Source: Chitinophagaceae bacterium (GTDB taxonomy: Bacteria; Bacteroidota; Bacteroidia; Chitinophagales; Chitinophagaceae). Taken from it: a stretch of 64,000 nucleotides of DNA. The notes below the pieces were generated by a model. The model made no database searches. It had not been told where the DNA came from and saw only the letters and a list, made by a program, of their open reading frames with translations. The position numbers were made by a program, and so were the translations under genes. Below, piece after piece: positions 1-9,174 of this stretch. The first letter of the stretch is position 1; each line of letters opens with the position of its first letter. The stretch spans positions 124,001-188,000 of the forward strand of contig JADJTY010000015.1 of the NCBI GenBank assembly GCA_016710935.1, given 5' to 3'.

Positions 1-1295
1 CACCAGCATGGCAACTGCGATAATTGTAAGTATGGCAATGATAATTTTTGATTGTAAAAACTGCAGTTGTTTTCCTATCCATTTAAAAGGGCTCCATAAA
101 AAAGTAAACATCATGCTGTCTAAATTCCATTCTTTAATACCGAGCATGTAAAAAGAGGCTTTTAATTTTGATACAGGCTTTTGCGTAGGAGCTATGTAGT
201 GAAAATACTGATGATGCACCAGGTAATTTAACACCGAAGGTGAAACAAGCAACTGGTATGTTCTTAAAAATGCATTACCGGCAAAATGTACCAGTACCAA
301 CCAATGCCAGCCAATGGCCACTTCAATAAACATCAATCCGATTTGCGCAGCCGATGAGTAGGCAATTTGTGTTTTAACGGTTGGCTGCACCCTGGCAATT
401 AAGGTAGCAGCAATGGCCGTTACAGCACCAATTACAATGATCACAATTCTTTGCCCACAACATATCTTCCCAAAAAAGGATGTGTCCGCAACAATAAGAA
501 AACGCCGATATGCACACTCAATGAGCCGTAAAAAATAGCAGAGGAAGCAGTAGGCCCTTCCATTGCCCTGGGCAGCCAGCTGGTAAATGGAAACTGTGCC
601 GACTTAACAGCAGCAGGCAATATCATCATACAAACAATAAAAATGGCCATACCGGTATTAGCCGTTTGCAGTGCCAGCATTTTTGCTTCGCTTAATTCAG
701 AAAAGCTGATGTTCTGGTTTGTCAGGTGATGCATCATCCACATACAAAGCATCAAAGCCACATCGCTGATGCGGTAGTTGGAAATTGCCTTGAATGCATT
801 TTTTACAGGCAGGTAACGGTTGCGGTAAAAAGCGATCAGCAAAAAAGAACAAACACCTTTTATTTCCCATCCGATAAAAAGGGTTTCAAAATTGCCGGAT
901 AGAATAATGAAGTTATAGCCGGTTGCAAAAAATAAGATGGTGTTGAAAAAACGTTTGTATCCCTCATCACGGTGCATATAGTATTTACTGAACGTTGCAA
1001 CCAGAAAGAATAACAAAGCTCCTACAATACTGAACACAGCTGTTACTTCATCATAAAACAATTCAAGGGCAAATACAAAATGATCGGTTTGATAAAGCGT
1101 TGCCACATGATAATGGATCGGTTGCAGTCCGTTGATAACCCACCACGCAGCAAAGAGAACCGACACAAGGATGTACAATACCTTGGTAAATCTTACAATA
1201 CGGCCGATGGCTTTTTCACTTTTATTTTGCCAGAACAGGCTTACCAGAAAAGCCAGTAGCGGTATTGCAATAAATGATATGAGCAGTTGATCCAT
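1..1295 (-). CDS. dabB: DabB-like NuoL/proton-translocating subunit of the DAB inorganic-carbon system; 3' partial, apparent frameshift
   Basis: Membrane subunit related to NuoL/MrpA antiporter-like proteins. In the DAB family it pairs with DabA and is thought to couple cation flow to CO2 hydration. The first 272 or so residues from ATG 1295 read as a multi-helix NuoL-type protein (WEIKGVCSFLLIAFYRNR, KSAQFPFTSWLPRAMEGPT). The frame stops at 441, but the same protein plainly continues in another frame from about 445 to the left edge (VKTQIAYSSAAQIGLMFIE, HFAGNAFLRTYQLLVSPS). A short stretch in the third frame (PFWEDMLWAK) bridges them. Two single-base deletions, one in the A6 run 472-477 and one near 447-448, would restore a single reading frame. 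This is either a sequencing error in homopolymers or a young pseudogene. The start lies 38 bp after the DabA stop, consistent with one operon. The C-terminus lies outside the window. Confidence 0.85.
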
Positions 1296-1333
1296 TTTAA
1301 TGTTTTTTTCTTCCTTTTCTAAAGCTGGTTTTT

Positions 1334-3901
1334 TTAATCAAGCAAATACACCGGTAAATTTTCTTCCGTTGCATGCACAATATGATTGGTCTCCATTTCC
1401 CTGGCACCTTCAATAAATTCTTCCATATTGTGAATGGTTTTTATTTCGCCGGTTTCGGTTATTGGCTCATATTTTACAAACTCACCATGCTTAAAATAAT
1501 AGAATTGTTTTTCTTCCGGATCTAATGCTACTATATGTACCCACTCGTTTTTATACCATTCAAACACTTCAGGTGAAGACTGGATAGCTTTTAAAACAAT
1601 GTCTGGCTTATGTTCTACAATCACCAGCAATCTTACCGGGTCATGCACTTCAATCATTTGCCAGGGCAGGCCCGACCGAAGATCCCCATCGCTGCTGTTG
1701 GCCACACCAAATAATCCCATTACATTATGCGGCAGTTTGGTGCCGGCACCAACTTTAATATTATCTACCCTCGAAAAATAATACTCGAGGTTAATGCCAC
1801 CGCAAACCAAACCGATGGGCCGCATTACTGCCGATAAAATGGCTCCGTCTGCGTCAGTTGTATGATCATAACTATTTAAAAAAGCACGGCGGTCTAAAAA
1901 CAACCCCTTGGTAACCTGCCTGCGGCCAATGATGGCTAAAGTATTGGTGCCATGGCCAAGCTCGGGCCTTGGTTCAAACAAAGAAACCGAACGGTTGTGA
2001 ATGGCTTTGCGAACCTGTTCCAGTTCCTGTTTGGTGTTTATCGATGCAAACCTTCTGCTGCGTTCCTTTGCATTCAGGTTTAATGCGGTTTCAAAATTTT
2101 GTATGTTCATGATGTGCAGATTCATATTTTCTGCAGTAAGCACATCTTCGTCATAATAAGCCATTACATCTGCAGCGGTATCATGCATACAGCCAACAAA
2201 TTGCGTTGTTTCCGGAATTACAATTCCCTTTTCTGCCAGTATTGCCCTTACTTTTTTATGATTCAGTATGTAGGATTGAACCCGTGCATTGGTGGCTCCC
2301 GGCCTTCCGCTGCAGGCGCCGCAATCATGTGCACCGTGATGCGGATTGTTGGCACTGCTGCTGCCATGCGCCACCACATAAACGATAGATGCAAAATGTT
2401 TAACAAGTCCAATGCCTCTTAGAAAACCTTCAGCCCGGGTAACCATTTCATCCAGTGTATAACCGATCTGCAATCCGTTCTCCACATCCTGCAGGTTTTT
2501 ATTTTCTATGGTGAGTACCGATTGTTTATCCATATGCCCATACGCATTTGAAATAGCCGGGCTCATTTTGGGCCGAAACAACATTTGTAATTTTTTGGCA
2601 AAGGCCCAAAACCCAAAACCAATGCTTAAGAAAAAACCGGATACTGCTCCATGTGTATATTTTGTATAGATCAGTTCTTCTTCCCTCACCATTGTTGCAC
2701 CCGATTCTTTGATCAGGTATTTAGGGGTTACCGGAGCCGGGCAAAGTTTATCATAAAACTTACTGCCCTCCTGCATAAAATAAAACTCTACACCAAAAAA
2801 ACCGGGAGCGCCAAAAGTTTCCGCAGTTCTGTCTACTGCTTCAATGTGGCGGCGTATGGAATCCTCCCGTTCGTCAATACAAAAAATAGCCTGCAGCGAA
2901 GGAGGGTTAGCTACGAGTGGAACAATTTTAGCCGCTCCATTATAGCGTTGTTCTCTTCTTTCATCGGCTATCAAAATACCTTTCAATACCGAATCGTAAT
3001 AACTCCACTCAAAAGCATCCTGCCATAGTTCTATTACCTCCGCCAGTTCGGTTTTAATAATATCGGCAAATAAATCTGCAGGAGGTTCGGTAACATGGTT
3101 TGCCAATGGCTGCCGGTTTTTTCCAAGCGAATGTTCCAGTGCATCCAGTTCCAGCAGCAATTCAAATTCAACCAATTCTTTAAAAGTGATCTTTTTATTG
3201 TCGAGCAGGGTTTGCGGATTATCTTCAACGGCACTCACAAAACCACTCCAGCCATGATGGGCAAAATGCTGATCGAAAAGATATTGTTCAAAATATGCTT
3301 CGTTGCCAACAATGGTATTCAGCAATGCTGTAATGGAATAGTTGCCGGATAAAAACTGTGCCCTTACTTTTTTTGTTTTAAAGAAACTTACAAAACTGTT
3401 TTGCTCCAGTTCTTTCATGCTCTCCATAAAGGGCTTATTTACAACCGGGAAGCTGTCAATAGCAATCCCCTGGTCTAAAAATGCACAGAGTATACGAAAC
3501 AGCATTGGATGAACTTTGTTATCCAGGTCCAGTTTATAAACTGATTTCCAGTGGCTGCGCAACTCTCCAATACGGGGATGATTGATGGTGTAATATTCCC
3601 TGCTGATCAGTTTTTCTTTCCAGTCTTTCACGGCCTCCCTGCCCTTTTTATTGGTAATCACCATTTCCAGCACATCTTGTCTTATTCTGCCGGTTTCATA
3701 CATCTGCCTGTACTCGGGCAGTTGCAGGTGTACCTGGAAGCCGAAAATTTTAGATGCCTTAAAAATGGCATCATAAAATTTCATGTGCTGAAATGCATGT
3801 AGGGAATTGTGATGAATAAAATCCTTTAATGCCTGTTGCGAAGGCAAAAAATGTTTTAATTCATGAATTACATCTGCTTCGTTAAAGGAATGATTACCCA
3901 T
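1334..3901 (-). CDS. dabA: DabA (DUF2309/UPF0753) inorganic-carbon transporter subunit
   Basis: 855 residues, the size usual for the DUF2309 family. Family knowledge: DabA is a cytoplasmic, zinc-binding, beta-carbonic-anhydrase-like subunit that with DabB drives one-way conversion of CO2 to bicarbonate. The expected zinc/active-site set is visible: Cys341 and Asp343 in AIFCIDERED, His512 in VVAHGSSS and Cys527 in HHGAHDCGACSGRPG. The 15-residue His-Cys spacing matches what I recall for characterised DabA2. No signal peptide is present. It sits between a beta-carbonic anhydrase (upstream) and DabB (downstream) on the same strand. A perfect 11-bp hairpin lies 11 nt before its ATG, so its translation or transcription may be set apart from the upstream genes. 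Identity is firm; substrate and coupling in this organism are inferred. Confidence 0.95.
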   Translation of the reverse strand: MGNHSFNEADVIHELKHFLPSQQALKDFIHHNSLHAFQHMKFYDAIFKASKIFGFQVHLQLPEYRQMYETGRIRQDVLEMVITNKKGREAVKDWKEKLISREYYTINHPRIGELRSHWKSVYKLDLDNKVHPMLFRILCAFLDQGIAIDSFPVVNKPFMESMKELEQNSFVSFFKTKKVRAQFLSGNYSITALLNTIVGNEAYFEQYLFDQHFAHHGWSGFVSAVEDNPQTLLDNKKITFKELVEFELLLELDALEHSLGKNRQPLANHVTEPPADLFADIIKTELAEVIELWQDAFEWSYYDSVLKGILIADERREQRYNGAAKIVPLVANPPSLQAIFCIDEREDSIRRHIEAVDRTAETFGAPGFFGVEFYFMQEGSKFYDKLCPAPVTPKYLIKESGATMVREEELIYTKYTHGAVSGFFLSIGFGFWAFAKKLQMLFRPKMSPAISNAYGHMDKQSVLTIENKNLQDVENGLQIGYTLDEMVTRAEGFLRGIGLVKHFASIVYVVAHGSSSANNPHHGAHDCGACSGRPGATNARVQSYILNHKKVRAILAEKGIVIPETTQFVGCMHDTAADVMAYYDEDVLTAENMNLHIMNIQNFETALNLNAKERSRRFASINTKQELEQVRKAIHNRSVSLFEPRPELGHGTNTLAIIGRRQVTKGLFLDRRAFLNSYDHTTDADGAILSAVMRPIGLVCGGINLEYYFSRVDNIKVGAGTKLPHNVMGLFGVANSSDGDLRSGLPWQMIEVHDPVRLLVIVEHKPDIVLKAIQSSPEVFEWYKNEWVHIVALDPEEKQFYYFKHGEFVKYEPITETGEIKTIHNMEEFIEGAREMETNHIVHATEENLPVYLLD

Positions 3902-3912
3902 AAAAATAAATC

Positions 3913-3935
3913 GGGTTGGAAATGATTTCCAACCC
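3913..3935 (-). terminator. Perfect hairpin between carbonic anhydrase and dabA (terminator or attenuator)
   Basis: GGGTTGGAAAT and ATTTCCAACCC form an 11-bp perfect inverted repeat around one base. On the minus strand it follows the carbonic anhydrase stop (3947) and is followed by a T-rich stretch that runs straight into the dabA ATG at 3901. It could be an intrinsic terminator/attenuator, an mRNA-stabilising hairpin or a REP-like element. A related GGGTTG...CAACCC repeat occurs at 57391-57454. Confidence 0.6.
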
Positions 3936-3946
3936 TGTTTAAAAAG

Positions 3947-4636
3947 TTAATGCCTTAATTCCACCAGGCTGAATTTGGGATTTTTTTCATCATTTATGTA
4001 TGATACATCCTTGTAAAAATCCACCTTGCCGGTATCAATATTATACATAGCACCAACAATGCCTATTTCTCCTTTTTCTAACATGTCTTCCAGGATAAAA
4101 CTGCGTTCAATAATATTTTTTACCCCCCTCCGCACATTCAATGCGGATACATTCTCTACAAATTTTCCATTTTTTGAATTCCTTTTATCTGCGGCAGTTG
4201 TTTCAGATTCTGAATACACAGCGGGTTGCAGTTTAGATAATAATTCGGTAAGGTTGCCCATTTCTACATGGTCGCAGGCGCCTTTTACAGCACCGCATTT
4301 GGTGTGACCAAGCACCACTATCAGCTTGGTGCCTGCTATTTTACACGCAAACTCCATACTACCCAAAATATCAGTATTCACAATATTCCCGGCAATCCTG
4401 ATAGAAAAAACATCCCCCAATCCCTGGTCGAAAATCAACTCAGAAGAAGTGCGGCTGTCTATACAGCTAAGTATTACGGCAAATGGCCATTGTCCGTCGC
4501 GGGTAGCATTTACCTGGCCTAACAGATCTCTTTGTGCTTTTAAATTTTTAACAAACCTGGAATTCCCTTCCTGTAAAATTTCCAGGGCCATCCTGGGTGT
4601 TAAACTTGATTGTGTTTCTTTTGTATGAACTCTCAT
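3947..4636 (-). CDS. Beta-class carbonic anhydrase
   Basis: 229 residues; catalyses reversible CO2 hydration to bicarbonate. Zinc ligands are the standard beta-class set: Cys58-x-Asp60-x-Arg62 (SCIDSR), and His111 and Cys114 in GHTKCGAVKGAC. There is no signal peptide, so it should be cytoplasmic. The gene lies 39 bp downstream of the SulP gene and 45 bp upstream of dabA in one leftward operon. It is therefore likely to interconvert CO2 and bicarbonate handled by SulP and the DAB pump. Residues 120-165 form a somewhat variable, charged loop (YSESETTAADKRN). Family identification is certain; its role in the operon is inferred from context. Confidence 0.95.
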   Translation of the reverse strand: MRVHTKETQSSLTPRMALEILQEGNSRFVKNLKAQRDLLGQVNATRDGQWPFAVILSCIDSRTSSELIFDQGLGDVFSIRIAGNIVNTDILGSMEFACKIAGTKLIVVLGHTKCGAVKGACDHVEMGNLTELLSKLQPAVYSESETTAADKRNSKNGKFVENVSALNVRRGVKNIIERSFILEDMLEKGEIGIVGAMYNIDTGKVDFYKDVSYINDEKNPKFSLVELRH

Positions 4637-4675
4637 TTTAAATTATTTTTTATAGATTTTTTTTAATTAATTTTT

Positions 4676-6226
4676 TTATGCCGGTTCAATAAAATTGACC
4701 GTTTCCACTGTTATATTTTTTGTTTTTGCATTGCTTCTAAAATCACGGATTAGCTCCACTACATCGTATGCAATCGATTTAGATTTGGTGCAGTCGATAA
4801 TTACTTTTGAATTTGCAGGAATCTCTTCCAGCTCTTTGATCACACTGGCTTTATTAAAAAAGGAAACTTCTTCGGCCAGTACCAAATGATGCACCTCATG
4901 CCCTTCTTCACTGGTAACAGTTTCCTTCATATAATGTGAGTTTCGGTAACTGTGGCGCAACGTATAAAAAATACCAAAGATGATACCAATGGTAATGCCT
5001 TTTAATAGGTCGGTTAATAAAATACCAACAACGGTGGCCAAAAAAGGTATAAACTGTTCCCAGCCCGACTTATACATTTGCTTAAAAAGCGAAGGTTTTG
5101 CTAACTTATAACCAACCATCAGTAAAATAGCAGCTAAACTGGCCAGTGGAATCATGTTCAATAAGCCGGCAATGGTAATGGCCGAGATCAGTAAAAACAC
5201 GCCATGTAGAATGGCGGATAATTTTGTACGGCCACCAAAATTTATATTTGCCGAACTCCGTACAATAACCTGTGTTATGGGTAATCCTCCAATCAATCCT
5301 GAAACAATATTTCCCAACCCCTGCGCTTTTAATTCCCGGTTGGTGGGTGTAATTCGTTTATCCGGATCCAATTTATCTGTGGCTTCTACGCATAGTAATG
5401 TTTCCAGGCTGGCAACAATGGCCATTACAATGCCGGCTTTCCAAACTTCAATATTTGTTATTGCCGAAAAATCGGGAAATGTAAACTGGTTGAAAAACTC
5501 TGATAAATTGTTAGCTACCGGCAGCCTTACAACCTGATCTTCGGCTAAACTAAAATCAAGCGTGCCTGTTTTAAACAAATAATTCATAACAATACCCAAT
5601 ATTACAACAACAATAGGGCCCTGTATCAGTTGAAAAATCTTATGCTTTTTTGTTAACACGGCATCCCACAAAATGAGTATAGCTAATGATATAGCAGCTA
5701 TTAAAACTGCCCCTGGTGTAATAAAATCCAGGGCCTGTGATATTTCAGAAAAAGTATTTTGTCCATCAGCCTGTAAAAAAGCATCATCACCCTCAGCGTC
5801 TTTATCCCATCCTAAAGCGTGTGGTATTTGTTTTAAGATGATGAGCAGCCCTATACCGGTAAGCATCCCTTTAATAACAGAAGAAGGAAAAAAGTATGCA
5901 ATAAAACCGGCTTTAGCAAAACCAAGTGTTAATTGAACAATACCAGCAATAACAACCGCCAGCAAAAAAGCCGGAAACGATCCTATGGTGCCAATAGCAG
6001 TTAGTACAATTACTGCAAGGCCGGCAGCGGGGCCACTTACTCCCAATGGCGAGCCACTGGCAATACCCACAATAATACCACCTATAATTCCTGCAATAAT
6101 ACCAGAGAAAAGTGGCGCTCCGGATGCAAGTGCAATTCCCAGGCATAAAGGAACCGCTACAAAAAATACCACAATACTGGCGGGTAGATCACTCTTAAAC
6201 TCTTTGAATAGACTATTACTCTTCAT
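4676..6226 (-). CDS. SulP/SLC26-family anion transporter with C-terminal STAS domain
   Basis: 516 residues. Residues 1 to about 430 are a hydrophobic SulP transport core that begins FKSDLPASIVVFFVAVPL and contains GSPLGVSGPAAGLAVIV and GGLPITQVIVRSSANINFG, all typical of the family. Residues of about 440-516 form a small STAS-like domain (KVIIDCTKSKSIAYDVVELI). SulP members carry sulfate, bicarbonate or other anions. As first gene of an operon with carbonic anhydrase and DabAB, bicarbonate is the likeliest substrate, but this cannot be read from sequence alone. I found no clear TAnnTTTG promoter box before the start; the upstream 70 bp are AT-rich. Confidence 0.92.
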   Translation of the reverse strand: MKSNSLFKEFKSDLPASIVVFFVAVPLCLGIALASGAPLFSGIIAGIIGGIIVGIASGSPLGVSGPAAGLAVIVLTAIGTIGSFPAFLLAVVIAGIVQLTLGFAKAGFIAYFFPSSVIKGMLTGIGLLIILKQIPHALGWDKDAEGDDAFLQADGQNTFSEISQALDFITPGAVLIAAISLAILILWDAVLTKKHKIFQLIQGPIVVVILGIVMNYLFKTGTLDFSLAEDQVVRLPVANNLSEFFNQFTFPDFSAITNIEVWKAGIVMAIVASLETLLCVEATDKLDPDKRITPTNRELKAQGLGNIVSGLIGGLPITQVIVRSSANINFGGRTKLSAILHGVFLLISAITIAGLLNMIPLASLAAILLMVGYKLAKPSLFKQMYKSGWEQFIPFLATVVGILLTDLLKGITIGIIFGIFYTLRHSYRNSHYMKETVTSEEGHEVHHLVLAEEVSFFNKASVIKELEEIPANSKVIIDCTKSKSIAYDVVELIRDFRSNAKTKNITVETVNFIEPA

Positions 6227-6294
6227 GAAATGCTTTTTGATTTAATTAAAAAAGAATACTGTTATCTACATAACTGATAATAAGCTTCCTTAAA

Positions 6295-6720
6295 TTAATA
6301 AGGAGGATGACGGACTACAGCGTCATTAATAAAAAATGAGAATACAACTATAGCACATTGGGTGGAGGAACCAAGCAGTTCGCCATGATAGGCAATATAA
6401 GTATCTGCATTTTCGCATTTATGATACAGGGAAATTTCGATGTAGAAATTTGGTGTTGCCTGGTACGAGTGCAGATACTCTTCAGACAAAGAACTGCTGT
6501 TGGGCGCCTTCTCTTCGGTATTATTTCCGAAAGGATTTGAAGTTTCGTCTTCACTGCCACAATTGGTGACGCAGGCATGCGTAACCTTACCATGCTTTGC
6601 CTGGTCCTGCTGACTGGCATACACAAATGGCGTGCTGATCGTAAGCCAACATAGCAGTACAATCATCAGCATAGCTGATGATAACTGGTAAACGCTATAT
6701 ATTTTACGATTTTTTTTCAT
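6295..6720 (-). CDS. Small exported hypothetical protein
   Basis: About 141 residues from ATG 6720. The frame is open upstream to 6801, but 6720 gives a good signal peptide: KKNRK, then SSAMLMIVLLCWLTISTPFVYA. The mature part is short and polar (SQQDQAKHGKVTHACVTNCG, then a Ser/Asn/Glu-rich linker) with the segment YIEISLYHKCENADTYIAYH and a hydrophobic end. Four cysteines could form disulfides or bind metal. I do not recognise a characterised family. The gene lies alone between the carbon operon and the enoyl-CoA hydratase gene on the same strand. Function unknown; coding status is supported by the signal sequence and position rather than by a known homologue. Confidence 0.6.
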   Translation of the reverse strand: MKKNRKIYSVYQLSSAMLMIVLLCWLTISTPFVYASQQDQAKHGKVTHACVTNCGSEDETSNPFGNNTEEKAPNSSSLSEEYLHSYQATPNFYIEISLYHKCENADTYIAYHGELLGSSTQCAIVVFSFFINDAVVRHPPY

Positions 6721-6850
6721 GTAAGAGAGGCAAGATACTCTTTTGTAATTTTTAAACCTAACATTCACTGCCGAAACAGGTGTAAAATAAAAAAATGACA
6801 ATATACCAACAATAGTTTTTGAAATAAGTTTACTGCGAAGTTGCTACTAC

Positions 6851-7612
6851 TTAGGCTTTGGTCTTAAATTTATTTATAGCATTTCTTGTAAAATCACTTA
6901 AAACCAGCTTACCGCTAATGGCTGCCCTTTCTTTGAGTAACTCATCCCAATGTTCGGTACCCTGCCAAAAGATCTTTTTCATTTCTGCCATGGCGGTGGG
7001 GTTGGAGTGTGCCAGTGTATTGGCTAGATTATATACCGCTTCATCCATGTTTTCAAAACTATCATGTATTTCGGAAAAAAGTCCTTTGCGTTTAGCCCAG
7101 TCGCTGCTGCGCCAGCCTGTTGCATCAATGGCTAATGTGCTGAATGCAGCTGTACCAATTTTTCTTTCAACAGCAGGGCCTACTACAAATGGACCAATGC
7201 CTACTGCCAGCTCACTTAATTTTACTTCTGCCTTATTTGAGGCAATGGCATAATCTACAGCACTGGCCAAACCTACACCACCGCCAACACATTTACCCTG
7301 TATGCGGCCAATAATAAACTTAGGGCATTTGCGCATGGCATTGATGACGTTGGCAAAGCCGCTGAAAAATTTTAAACCTGCTGCTTCATCCTTTATTGCA
7401 ACCAGTTCATCAAAACTGGCGCCACTGCAAAATGTTTTTTCACCGGCACTTTTCAAGATGATCACACGTGTATCATCGTGTGTTCCGGCAAAATGAATTT
7501 CACGGGCAAGCTCTTCTAAAATTTTTCCGGGTAAAGAATTGCTTTGCGGATGAAAAAACTCGATGGTATTTATTCCGTGTTCTATATGTGAGGTTACGTA
7601 TCCTGCTGACAT
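6851..7612 (-). CDS. Enoyl-CoA hydratase/isomerase (crotonase) family protein
   Basis: 253 residues. The crotonase fold is recognisable: the oxyanion segment KTFCSGASFDEL near residue 60 and the GKCVGGGVGLASAVDYAIAS helix near residue 105-125, followed by VKLSELAVGIGP. Of the two glutamates used by classical hydratases, the first (in GGGxE) is replaced by Gly and the second (SELAVG) is kept. It may therefore be an isomerase- or hydrolase-like member. PaaZ lies 2.8 kb upstream, which suggests but does not prove a link to phenylacetate or fatty-acid beta-oxidation. A TAATTTTG -7 box lies just before the start, so it has its own promoter. Confidence 0.85.
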   Translation of the reverse strand: MSAGYVTSHIEHGINTIEFFHPQSNSLPGKILEELAREIHFAGTHDDTRVIILKSAGEKTFCSGASFDELVAIKDEAAGLKFFSGFANVINAMRKCPKFIIGRIQGKCVGGGVGLASAVDYAIASNKAEVKLSELAVGIGPFVVGPAVERKIGTAAFSTLAIDATGWRSSDWAKRKGLFSEIHDSFENMDEAVYNLANTLAHSNPTAMAEMKKIFWQGTEHWDELLKERAAISGKLVLSDFTRNAINKFKTKA

Positions 7613-7625
7613 GGTTTGTTTTTTT

Positions 7626-7633
7626 CAAAATTA
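7626..7633 (-). promoter_or_regulatory. Putative -7 box (TAATTTTG) of the crotonase gene
   Basis: On the minus strand TAATTTTG fits the Bacteroidota TAnnTTTG consensus and lies 13 nt upstream of the ATG at 7612. No good -33 TTTG partner is seen at the usual 19-21 nt spacing. Confidence 0.4.
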
Positions 7634-7665
7634 CAATAAAGAATAATGAAATAAAATACCTGCCA

Positions 7666-9150
7666 TTAAAATTGAAAATAAATAAACGAACTGCTGCTTT
7701 CCTGGCTCCAGATAAGCAGCAACAGTAAAACAGACCAGATTATTCCCAATAGCCACCAGGGCATTTTTTCAGCAACGGTCAATACTTTGGTATCCCGCAT
7801 CAACCAGTGAAAAGCAACCATCAGAACCACAATTATGCCAACCTTTAATATGCTTAACGTAGTAAGCAGGGCTTCTGCCTTGGGCATGGTATAAAACATG
7901 GCTGATAACAGGTGCCAGGCCGAAGTAAAATCCGGCGCCCGGAAAAATACCCAGGTTACATTAATGAAGAAAAAGGTGATCATCGCATAGATAAAATTGC
8001 GGACCGTTTTTTCTTTAAACTCTTTAGGAATAATGCCTAAAACACCTACCTCGCCTGATGGTATGGCAGACAAAGCCACTGTTTTTGTTTTTGCACGATA
8101 ATCCTGCAGGATCTTTTCGCCCCATAAATAGGCACCGTGTAAGGCTCCCCAAACCACAAAGGTCCAGTTGGCCCCATGCCAAAGCCCACCCAGCAGCATG
8201 GTGATCATTAAGTTCATGTATGTTCTGAATTTTCCGTTACGGTTTCCGCCCAATGGTATATATAAATAGTCTCTCAGCCAGGCTGATAAGGTAATATGCC
8301 ACCTACGCCAAAAATCAGAGAATCCAATGGCCGCGTAAGGATATAAAAAATTCTGTGGCAATACAAACCCCAAACACAATGCCACGCCTACGGCACAGGT
8401 TGAGTATCCGGCAAAATCAAAAAATATCTGGCCAGAAAAAGCCAGAACCCCTGTCCAGGCATCGAGTGTTTGTAAAATCGCTTTCGAATTAAATACATCA
8501 TTGGCTGATGGTGCCAGGAAACTGTCTGCCAGCACCACCTTCATAAACAGGCCCAGACTGATCAGCAATAAGCCCTGCATCAATTGCTGTTGAGAGGCTT
8601 TTCGGGGCGATTCAAACTGGGGAACCAGTTGTGGCGGACGAACGATAGGGCCCGCAACCAGGTGTGGGAAGAACGTAACAAAAAGAGAAAAGTCGAGCAA
8701 TGATTTTACAGGCTCGCTTTTTCTTTTATACATATCAATGGTATAGCAAAGGGTAGTAAAGGTGTAAAAAGATATACCGGCAGGTAAAATGATATTGGGC
8801 TTGGCAGGATGATAATCCATGCCCATCGCATTTACAAGTGTTGTGAAATTATCCAGTAAAAAGGTGCCGTATTTAAAAAAGATAAGCATACCCAGGTTTC
8901 CAATAAGGCTTATCACCAGCAATAATTTTCGTTTGTGTTTATTCTCCTGGTTATAAAGTGCCCTGCCCACAAAATAATCCACCACCGTAGCTAACCATAA
9001 AAGAAGGATAAAGGGCGGATTCCATGCCGCATAAAAGATATAGCTGGCAATCAACAGGTTTATCTTTTTTACTTTCCAGCTAAAGGGCAGATTATGCAGA
9101 ATAAGCATAATGATAAAAAAGGCAATAAAAGTGTAAGAGTTAAATACCAT
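7666..9150 (-). CDS. MBOAT-family O-acyltransferase (AlgI/DltB-like)
   Basis: 494 residues with many hydrophobic helices. The family core is clear: SDFWRRWHITLSAWLRDY near residue 290, LLGGLWHGANWTFVVWGALH near residue 330 with the conserved histidines, and the N-terminal YIFYAAWNPPFI typical of AlgI-like proteins. MBOAT proteins of this class move acyl groups, usually acetyl, across the inner membrane onto polysaccharides or other cell-surface acceptors. It is paired with the SGNH-like gene 24 bp upstream, the usual two-gene arrangement for periplasmic O-acetylation. The acceptor in this organism is not visible from the window. Confidence 0.93.
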   Translation of the reverse strand: MVFNSYTFIAFFIIMLILHNLPFSWKVKKINLLIASYIFYAAWNPPFILLLWLATVVDYFVGRALYNQENKHKRKLLLVISLIGNLGMLIFFKYGTFLLDNFTTLVNAMGMDYHPAKPNIILPAGISFYTFTTLCYTIDMYKRKSEPVKSLLDFSLFVTFFPHLVAGPIVRPPQLVPQFESPRKASQQQLMQGLLLISLGLFMKVVLADSFLAPSANDVFNSKAILQTLDAWTGVLAFSGQIFFDFAGYSTCAVGVALCLGFVLPQNFLYPYAAIGFSDFWRRWHITLSAWLRDYLYIPLGGNRNGKFRTYMNLMITMLLGGLWHGANWTFVVWGALHGAYLWGEKILQDYRAKTKTVALSAIPSGEVGVLGIIPKEFKEKTVRNFIYAMITFFFINVTWVFFRAPDFTSAWHLLSAMFYTMPKAEALLTTLSILKVGIIVVLMVAFHWLMRDTKVLTVAEKMPWWLLGIIWSVLLLLLIWSQESSSSFIYFQF

Positions 9151-9174
9151 GATGCAGTAGTTAGTTGGTTAAAA

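Noticed and set aside
441..1295. DabB as a complete 284-residue protein
   Set aside because: The homologous protein clearly continues in other frames to the left edge, so the stop at 441 is a frameshift artefact or mutation, not a natural end.
1599..3802. Several plus-strand frames opposite dabA
   Set aside because: All lie within the strongly conserved dabA coding sequence, with no family resemblance of their own.
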